Below, one piece after another: positions 21,901 to 24,793 of a stretch of 24,793 nt of DNA. Location of the stretch: assembly GCF_000003605.2 (NCBI RefSeq), contig NW_003121911.1:1560811-1585603 (forward strand), in the 5' to 3' direction. Position 1 is the first letter of the stretch, and each line of letters begins with the position of its first letter. The DNA comes from Saccoglossus kowalevskii. Its lineage: Eukaryota; Hemichordata; Enteropneusta; Harrimaniidae. The position numbers were made by a program, and so were the translations under genes. The notes beneath the pieces were generated by a model, which saw only the letters and a list, made by a program, of their open reading frames with translations, ran no database searches and was not told the origin of the DNA.

Positions 21901-22399
21901 CTAGGAATGGTTATAATTTGACAAACAGAGATTTGCAACTTTTTTTGCCTGTAAATTGTATAAATTACAAACACTGGAACACTCCTATGGACTGGAGTGT
22001 TTGGCGTTGATCAACATCTAAGCAATATAGCTGTGCTGTGAAGGATAAAGGCATCGAATTAAGTATTTACCGAGCCACGCACCAGTTTACATTGTGAATT
22101 ATAGTGCAAAGTAACCCTATGATCGCGTCATTGTGGATAACCAATAAAGCTTAAATTCAAAGTAAATACGTGTCTACAACAGCATTCACATCACATGTCG
22201 GAAAGGACCTGTCGCCTGCTACGTTGAACAGCAAAAAACACCCGTTTATCCTAATTTTATCGCTACTCGACTGAATTTAATAAAATACATACCTCGGGTA
22301 AGCAGCTGCGTGTTTTGGAGTATGGGGTGGTAATGAAGGGAGATATGACATCCCCAACTTCACAGGTGAAAAGCTCGCAGGTGAAACATCGGCAGCCAT
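6662..22399 (-). CDS. BTBD16: BTB/POZ-BACK domain protein 16, complete 17-exon gene
   Basis: Seventeen exons (high to low): 22399-22293, 19483-19417, 17331-17175, 15302-15122, 14448-14339, 14153-14127, 13585-13241, 11897-11783, 10994-10925, 10083-10021, 9747-9680, 9448-9329, 8634-8543, 8086-8004, 7770-7693, 7561-7457, 6919-6662. They sum to 2046 nt, 681 residues plus TAA, with GT-AG borders and matching phases throughout. The order is a proline/threonine-rich N-terminus (1-207), a BTB domain split by a long insert (about 217-370), BACK (about 371-480) and a C-terminal domain (about 485-681). DSLVTK, GVLA, CERWLELNLVP, RLFTF, LRLHG and LPIYATFSLFFPPS match human BTBD16 as I recall it. Human BTBD16 is near 506 residues, so the N-terminus here is longer. 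Germ cell-less is a more distant relative. BTB-BACK proteins are often cullin-3 adaptors, but the function of BTBD16 is not established. Confidence 0.92.
6979..7000. repeat. GA microsatellite
   Basis: An imperfect (GA)n run in BTBD16 intron 16, next to a T-rich tract. Confidence 0.8.
7457..7561 (-). CDS. BTBD16: BTBD16 exon 16
   Basis: Residues 562-596, EPQYHADVLSVHGFHFELKA then CRVGTGADTYQFYMQ. It is a beta-rich segment of the C-terminal domain shared with BTBD16 and germ cell-less proteins. The donor GTAGGA is weaker than the others. Confidence 0.87.
7693..7770 (-). CDS. BTBD16: BTBD16 exon 15
   Basis: Residues 536-561, LQGGGDMPLLMKFDKDAIRA then GFVIDQ. It corresponds to the human ESGGDMVHLKDF...AVRFGLL region as recalled. 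The exon is 78 nt in phase 0 with donor GTATGT. Confidence 0.88.
8004..8086 (-). CDS. BTBD16: BTBD16 exon 14
   Basis: Residues 508-535, RPLEDMLKMNIIPQQWVLRT then LNMHYQA. The acceptor is CTGATTTGCAG and the donor GTGAGT. This is the linker into the C-terminal domain. Confidence 0.88.
8543..8634 (-). CDS. BTBD16: BTBD16 exon 13
   Basis: Residues 477-508, LPRTSAYIEREEGQQYACLF then MTLRLHGVLE. LFMTLRLHGV is shared with the LFLCLRLHGI segment I recall from human BTBD16. The donor is GTAAGT. Confidence 0.88.
9329..9448 (-). CDS. BTBD16: BTBD16 exon 12 (BACK end)
   Basis: Residues 437-477, LFTFNEYSIYKVLCYWVFLQ then NHPEIQLMPSMSTVITYFN. RLFTFNE and the following Trp-Val-hydrophobic-Leu helix are BACK hallmarks. 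The acceptor is TTTTTTCTTATAG and the donor GTAAGT. Confidence 0.9.
9582..9595 (-). promoter_or_regulatory. CTCF-like core motif
   Basis: On the - strand ACACTAGAGGGCGT matches CCASYAGRKGGCRS at 12 of 14 positions, with both differences at the outer edges. It is in BTBD16 intron 11. Sequence match only. Confidence 0.3.
9680..9747 (-). CDS. BTBD16: BTBD16 exon 11 (BACK)
   Basis: Residues 415-437, LSVQIQLRELPLELLQKIIK then SS and split R. The acceptor is TTAATTCACAG and the donor GTGAAT. Confidence 0.88.
10021..10083 (-). CDS. BTBD16: BTBD16 exon 10 (BACK)
   Basis: Residues 394-414, YGVGLVTNACERWLELNLVP then H. This is a typical BACK helix pair, close to CEKWLEMNLVP in human BTBD16 as recalled. 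The exon is 63 nt in phase 0, with acceptor TTAAATTTTCAG and donor GTAAGT. Confidence 0.9.
10275..10364. mobile_element. Short inverted-repeat element, perfect 19-bp arms
   Basis: AGGTTATTACGAGGATACC (10275-10293) is the exact reverse complement of 10346-10364, with a 52-nt centre. It lies in BTBD16 intron 9. Perfect arms suggest a recent MITE or a snap-back hairpin in the pre-mRNA. No clear target duplication was found. Confidence 0.6.
10925..10994 (-). CDS. BTBD16: BTBD16 exon 9
   Basis: Residues 370-393, CTEVMMSSISANSVCSYHHS then AMK, the BTB end and BACK start. The acceptor is ATTGTTTTTTCAG and the donor GTACAT. Confidence 0.87.
11783..11897 (-). CDS. BTBD16: BTBD16 exon 8: second half of BTB domain
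   Basis: It completes S332 (T|CT), then FAIALGNLYHDEIIVDHVDV and VGVLAAASALKFTELEK, the BTB C-terminal helices (residues 332-370). The donor is AA|GTAAGA. The acceptor TTTATTTCAACAG is the exon-side copy of the 44-bp array. Only this copy continues into unique exon sequence (YHDEII), and it fits the phase left by exon 7. Human BTBD16 has a similar join (LVTK then FATALKNLY, from memory). Confidence 0.9.
11869..12879 (-). repeat. 44-bp minisatellite made of the exon 8 splice-acceptor junction (about 23 copies)
   Basis: The period is 44 bp. Read on the - strand, each unit is 15 nt of intron end (TGTTTATTTCAACAG) plus the first 29 nt of exon 8. Copy 1 (11869-11912) contains the real junction and the rest lie upstream in intron 7. 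Variants sit at a few positions: GCT/GCC/GTT in the second full exon codon, TGTAT preceded by C or A, and a CG change at 12231 and 12495. One copy is altered around 12650-12670. The first eight copies alternate between two variants, an 88-bp dimer. The CG variants are 264 bp apart (6 units), suggesting later block duplication. The array runs into the sequence gap, so its true length is unknown. Confidence 0.97.
12880..13078. other. Assembly gap (199 N)
   Basis: A run of N directly abuts the 44-bp array, so the array probably caused the gap. The recorded size may not be the real size. No exon of BTBD16 needs to lie in it, because exons 7 and 8 join in phase. Confidence 0.99.
13079..13118 (-). 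repeat. Possible decayed unit of the 44-bp array
   Basis: The first bases after the gap (aaaatgctat...aaattaccaaagaa) weakly resemble a unit (aaaagctgtt...agattaccaaggg). If real, the array spans the gap and this is its diverged far edge. Confidence 0.35.
13241..13585 (-). CDS. BTBD16: BTBD16 exon 7: first half of BTB domain plus insert
   Basis: The acceptor TTTGATTTACTAG fits the incoming phase: G|AT gives D217. It reads DVLLSCLGTNWELHKPYLQK, the BTB beta-hairpin with its LHK motif, then a charged insert of about 70 residues (about 245-315), and returns to BTB with LKLKIKDSLVTKH. The donor GTAAGT starts at 13240. The same frame runs upstream to an ATG at 13640, but TAA lies just before that ATG and the reading would skip the N-terminus, so 13640 is not taken as a start. 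Confidence 0.87.
13986..13997. repeat. 12-bp perfect palindrome CATCGGCCGATG
   Basis: It lies in BTBD16 intron 6. The sequence just after it (ttattaatatacatcttttcc) also occurs after the hairpin element at 10364 (ttattattatacatcttttcc), so both sites may carry parts of one repeat family. Confidence 0.4.
14127..14153 (-). CDS. BTBD16: BTBD16 microexon 6 (27 nt)
   Basis: The acceptor TTTCCTTTGTTTACTTCAG is strong and the donor is GTAATT. It encodes residues 208-217, D-IEALSACD-D, with the first and last codons split. At 27 nt it is in frame whether included or skipped. Inclusion is inferred from splice-site quality and from protein-like sequence leading into the BTB strand DVLLSCLG. Confidence 0.65.
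14339..14448 (-). CDS. BTBD16: BTBD16 exon 5
   Basis: Residues 171-208, SPLPLNTYRPPTARTPTPID then IFHYHSKHVNNKSPLGP. The acceptor is ACTTACAG and the donor GTTAGT. It leaves in phase 1 (G|), which must match the microexon and exon 7. Confidence 0.83.
15122..15302 (-). CDS. BTBD16: BTBD16 exon 4
   Basis: Residues 111-171. It starts GEHPSTIVNLDAQKPYEFPS, then a Pro/Thr-rich linker KTPTQPPLPASAPARTTRK. The donor is GTAATT and the acceptor GCTTTAG. Probably disordered. Confidence 0.85.
15402..15724. repeat. Tandem duplication of a 160-bp unit
   Basis: Two direct copies, about 15402-15561 and 15562-15724. They share AAAGTGATATTTT.GACTTCTT, the ACATGT.GACCTCTCTCA block, and the ending TCATTTTTGGTAAAAAG. 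They differ by scattered substitutions. The duplication lies in BTBD16 intron 3. The 157-codon frame starting at 15548 uses its second copy and is not a gene. Confidence 0.8.
16676..16960. mobile_element. hAT-type MITE with 8-bp target-site duplication
   Basis: Perfect 12-bp terminal inverted repeats, CAGTGTTCTCCC (16676-16687) and GGGAGAACACTG (16949-16960). The element is flanked by the exact 8-bp direct duplication TATGAAAA (16668-16675 and 16961-16968). CAGTG ends with 8-bp duplications are diagnostic of hAT transposons. At 285 bp it has no transposase and is non-autonomous. It sits in BTBD16 intron 3. The exact duplication indicates recent insertion. Confidence 0.85.
16969..17130. other. 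Rest of BTBD16 introns: nothing recognised
   Basis: This stretch stands for the intron parts outside the listed elements (intron 8 at 10995-11782, intron 4 at 14449-15121, intron 3 at 15725-16667 and 16969-17174, intron 2 at 17706-18669 and 18867-19416, intron 1 at 19484-19975 and 21621-22292). They are AT-rich, with several short frames lacking splice context or homology. Part of 15725-16150 is more GC-rich and may be an old insertion. Confidence 0.5.
17175..17331 (-). CDS. BTBD16: BTBD16 exon 3
   Basis: Residues 59-110, beginning FPSSPRCRIRNQVGGTNRWR and ending KTLMRIIS, with G111 split across the intron. The acceptor is TTTATTTTTATTTTTAG and the donor GTATGT. This is N-terminal sequence with no recognised domain. 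Confidence 0.85.
17490..17705. other. Cluster of CCATGG palindromes with RFX half-site character
   Basis: CCATGG occurs at 17502, 17630, 17673 and 17697, with a fifth at 17986. Contexts include GTTGCCATGG, TTTGCCATGG, ACTACCATGGTAGT and TGCCATGGCAAT, all close to the RFX X-box GTTGCCATGGCAAC. It is in BTBD16 intron 2. None is a full consensus. Confidence 0.3.
18670..18866. mobile_element. MITE with TACTGTAAAATACTTTATTTT ends (197 bp)
   Basis: The 21-bp left end and the reversed right end (18846-18866) differ by one base. The element is flanked by TA. Internal ATTTTCACTG motifs repeat. It lies in BTBD16 intron 2. A close relative is at 24001-24097 and a more distant one at 20801-21012. Confidence 0.75.
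19417..19483 (-). CDS. BTBD16: BTBD16 exon 2
   Basis: Residues 36-58, AMESAPMTALAGVVVDGRIP then PR. The acceptor is CTTTCTTCAG and the donor GTGAGT. It enters completing AG|G and leaves in phase 0. It is too short to show as a standalone open frame. Confidence 0.82.
19976..20163. repeat. Direct duplication of an 87-bp unit
   Basis: Units at 19976-20062 and 20078-20163 both run from CCATTA.CAAGATATTTTT to ACCAATTTAGCAAATTTATA, separated by 15 bp and moderately diverged. BTBD16 intron 1. Confidence 0.7.
20178..20298. mobile_element. TTAA-flanked MITE, diverged copy 2 (121 bp)
   Basis: The left end TTAAAGCGTGGTGGTTGTCGC resembles the element at 4075. The right end shares ATGAGTCC.ATAT followed by a GC-rich stretch and CTTTAA. 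It sits in BTBD16 intron 1, is shorter, and its two ends no longer match well. Confidence 0.45.
20801..21012. mobile_element. Distant relative of the 18670 MITE
   Basis: It begins TTACTGTAAAACGACTAATT and ends near CAGTACC. Inside, TTTCACTGGGTTTAAA-like motifs recur, and GGGTTTTAATTTAGC is inverted as GCTAAATTAAAACCC. Same architecture as the 18670 family (CACTG-rich subterminal repeats, TACTGT ends). It lies in BTBD16 intron 1. Confidence 0.5.
21180..21620. mobile_element. Probable decayed transposon with AGACCAC motifs
   Basis: It contains AGTCAAACTTGCGTTAGTGATCACCTC (split here at 21198-21224), TATAAAGACCACC, and later CTCTATATAAAGACCATATTCAATAACCACC-type repeats near 21540-21590. The pattern looks like an old interspersed repeat, but I cannot set its ends. 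BTBD16 intron 1. Confidence 0.3.
22293..22399 (-). CDS. BTBD16: BTBD16 exon 1 with start codon
   Basis: Begins MAADVSPASFSPVKLGMSYL and ends ...AAAYP with a split codon AG|G (residues 1-36). The context AACATGG has A at -3 and G at +4. An in-frame TGA lies two codons upstream (TGA GTG AAC ATG), which supports this start. The donor is GTATGT. A longer - strand frame over the same bases (22263-22454) is a shadow. Confidence 0.85.
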
Positions 22400-23085
22400 G
22401 TTCACTCAAAATTCTCATCGCTAGGTTCTGCCAATTCACTGTGTAGCCTTCCACTAAGATAAAATAGTTCCATATTTTATACGCATAATGTGGAATTTAC
22501 AACACATCACAGATCCTGAATTGGATTCGTTAGTTCTATTATTTATATATGATTTCTAGGCATTAATCAGCATATTGTATAATTCAGATCGTGTTTCGAA
22601 AGTGTATTAATATATAGAACGTGATTCGGTCCAGTTGCTAAGGTAAACCATCACAATGAGAGATCGAAGGCGCACGTTTTGTTATTCTTTACAATAAAGT
22701 CACGCCCCAAAGAGTGTAACAATGCCCCCACCAGCAAGACGTAAAGTGGATTCTAACATTTCTTTGCTTTGTTTACTTTTGACTGCATATAATGGGATTA
22801 TCTAAAGCAATCGAGTAAACCACGAGTAAAGTACACACACAGATCAGACTGTGTCTACAAACCATTGCGAGTTTACTTAGTAAACCAAGAATAAACTTTC
22901 CAGTCTGTAGTCCAACTGTTAGGCGTTTTTATTAAAAGTTGACACATACATCAGTTTTAGCGTAGACTTGTCTTCTTAGGTACCTGCGCTGTGTCGACTG
23001 TGCCAGGCCTGTGCTTTGCCGGTTGCTTCGTGTCTCGCGTTTGCTGTAACAATTTTCAGTTCCCGTCTCGGTCTGCTACATTCTG

Positions 23086-23114
23086 TCACCGTCCCTCGTG
23101 TTGAGGGACGGTGA
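23086..23114. repeat. Perfect 12-bp hairpin
   Basis: TCACCGTCCCTC (23086-23097) and GAGGGACGGTGA (23103-23114) form a perfect stem with a GTGTT loop. It lies in the GC-richer block about 690 bp upstream of the BTBD16 start codon. The stem is too short for a typical miRNA precursor. Confidence 0.7.
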
Positions 23115-23168
23115 TTCTGTGCAGTCCATCAACAACGAAAACACCGGCCACTGTGCTGCGTACATGAC

Positions 23169-23181
23169 GTTGCCGGGCAAC
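23169..23181. promoter_or_regulatory. Perfect RFX-type X-box
   Basis: GTTGCC-G-GGCAAC is a perfect inverted repeat with a 1-nt spacer, matching the RFX X-box (GTYRCC, 1-3 nt, RGYAAC). A CRE-like TGACGT overlaps its edge (23165-23170). It is 770 bp upstream of the BTBD16 ATG, in a GC-richer block. RFX factors drive ciliary genes in animals. A link to BTBD16 or to an unseen divergent gene is inference. Confidence 0.55.
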
Positions 23182-24000
23182 GCGACAGAGTTACTATTTG
23201 ATTACTGGTATTCTCCCTAATAAATACGGACGAAACAATTATAACTATTTATATATATATATATATATTTCACCATATGTGACCAAAGGGATTCTTTTTA
23301 GATATAATGAGAACTTTTTACCCTGGCTCAATAATCACCATATCATGGGTGATTGACCTGAGTGGTGTTTTGTTGCGAAAAGTAGTTTAATGACTACATA
23401 CTTTTAATCTGGGCTTTGACTAATACAAAACTGAAAAGAAAACAACGATTAGTTTACAAACAATGCTTTTCACTGGGATTTGTATTCATTTGATTCAACC
23501 CTTTTTTTGGAAAACACAATTAAGTAACTGTAAATCGCAATCTAAATACAGCCGACAAAAAAAAAAAAAAAACGATTTATGCGTTGTGCGTGGTCATTTG
23601 TACTACAACCGGAAAGACTAATTATTTCTGTGCCCTGTACGAACTCTATATAGATTTTGCTACACACGATTTTCGCTCAAATTTGGTCCATAACTGAAAC
23701 ACAGAGCATAAAGTGCAATGTTATTAAATTACTGGTTTGTAGAACTAGCTAGCCTGAGGGTTGCCCGTTGGAAAACCGACATGTAGACCTGTAGATGATG
23801 CAAAAAAAAAAGTTGTCGTGGATGAGGACAAGCAAATTTTACACAAAGTCTGCATAATTTAAATGTAAAAAAATTGGAAGAATATTTATGCGACAAAATT
23901 CCTCCAGCACAACAGATATCAAACGAGTCCATCCGACATTGACAGTGGGGCGGCACCGCCGCCTCTGGTTGACAAGCAAATTATCTACTAAAAATACATT

Positions 24001-24097
24001 TTCGCTTGGATTCAGTGAAAATAAATTCCATACAAAACACCCGAAAAACCTTTTCAGTGAAAATTAATTCCAGCTAAAAATAAAGTATTTTACAGTA
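24001..24097. mobile_element. Truncated relative of the 18670 MITE, inverted
   Basis: Reversed, it reads TACTGTAAAATACTTTATTT, then AGCTGGAATTAATTTTCACT and TTTTGTATGGAATTTATTTT. This follows the left half of the element at 18670 almost base for base. The other terminal repeat is missing. Confidence 0.75.
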
Positions 24098-24321
24098 GTT
24101 TGTCCTTGAGTGGTGACCATTTACACAGGTGAACAATATTTACATTCCATTTTTAAATTTCTAGTGTGCACTTCTACTAATGTACAGGCCCGCTTCATAA
24201 CTTGTACAACTATCTACTGCTCATTTCATAAGACATTCCGAATGTATTAAAAACAAAATAACAATCTCACTGATCGCATGGGGGCGCTATACATACTAAA
24301 CTCATTCGTAATACCGGTATT

Positions 24322-24489
24322 ATGTATACCAGTACCAGGCTAACAATCCCTGAATTGAAAATAGAAGAACAACCTGTTACTAAGCAAAAATGGGATATTA
24401 ACAGATATACAGATTGGAATTCACTTCAAAAAAGACTTAATTTGCCAATTTCGTCACTTCAAAATCTGTTGAAACTGATAAGCAAATAG
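24322..24489 (+). other. Protein-like 55-codon open frame, possible retroelement relic
   Basis: From ATG 24322 to TAG 24487-24489, with the frame open upstream to about 24272. The middle reads KIEEQPVTKQKWDINRYTDW then NSLQKRLNLPISSLQ. The composition is protein-like. The Trp-rich K.WDINRYTDWNSLQKRL resembles, loosely, the segment between endonuclease and reverse transcriptase in non-LTR elements. There is no splice support. Confidence 0.25.
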
Positions 24490-24793
24490 CGTCTAACGAA
24501 GTAGGGTAACTTTTGGTTGAACTGTGTTACTGAAACGTGTCATAGTTGTTTAGATAAAAAAAACCATTAACAATCATCACTACACACTGATTTGATAAGG
24601 AAATAAAAACTGTGATAACTGAAGTAACTCAAATAAATGACACAAACTGTGGGTAAAAGGAAATGAAAAATCATCTGCCAGTGAAGACCAGAAATATGGC
24701 ACACATACAACTGTATCTAGATAATAAGTCTCATGTCCAAAACCTGTTGAGAAATTGATACTAAAGTTAAACAATGTGTTAAAGCGGGGGAGT

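Larger units (their letters stand above)
22400..24793. other. Upstream region of BTBD16, no gene recognised
   Basis: From 22400 to about 22970 the sequence is mixed composition and should hold the BTBD16 5' UTR and promoter. A GC-richer block follows at about 22970-23215, with a hairpin and an X-box. Beyond lie an (AT)n run (about 23250-23268), an A16 run (23557-23572), the truncated MITE at 24001-24097 and a short protein-like frame at 24322-24489. No splice-supported exon of another gene is visible. Confidence 0.55.

Noticed and set aside
21771-22010. 79-codon + strand frame in intron 1
   Set aside because: No splice sites, no homology recognised, opposite strand to BTBD16.
7240-24320. Recurring ACCGGT words flanked by TA (for example near 7244, 7639, 10152, 20511, 21011, 24313)
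   Set aside because: Scattered short words without spacing or flanking structure. Probably a genome composition bias or pieces of unrelated repeats.

Overview
This is a piece of an animal nuclear genome. It has compact exons with GT-AG introns, AT-rich introns full of short inverted-repeat transposons (MITEs), and one assembly gap of 199 Ns. Intron density and repeat style suggest a marine invertebrate, but I cannot name a species. None of the open reading frames longer than about 60 codons is a complete gene. The real genes had to be rebuilt exon by exon.

Two genes are supported, and they are convergent. On the + strand, the window starts inside an intron of B4GALT7 (xylosylprotein beta-1,4-galactosyltransferase 7, glycosaminoglycan linker synthesis). 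Its last two exons are at 576-677 and 2145-2309. On the - strand, a complete 17-exon BTBD16 orthologue (BTB-BACK domain protein) runs from ATG 22399 to stop 6662. All 17 exons join in phase to a 681-residue protein with no missing exon, even though the array and the gap lie in one of its introns. Between the two 3' ends (2310-6661) is a transposon-rich spacer. Upstream of BTBD16 (22400-24793) is a short GC-richer block with a strong hairpin and a perfect RFX-type X-box.

The most unusual structure is in BTBD16 intron 7. A 44-bp minisatellite of about 23 copies (11869-12879, running into the gap) is built from the gene's own intron-exon junction. Each unit is the last 15 nt of the intron (pyrimidine tract plus AG) and the first 29 nt of exon 8. 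The real 3' splice site is therefore preceded by about 22 near-identical decoys. Because 44 is not a multiple of 3, using a distal acceptor would generally disrupt the frame.

Other content: a hAT-type MITE with perfect TIRs and an 8-bp target-site duplication (16668-16968), three TTAA-flanked elements, TA-flanked elements (one family present at three loci), several palindromes, a paired NF-kappaB-like inverted repeat, and two CTCF-like core motifs. I see no tRNA, rRNA, CRISPR or operon-type features.
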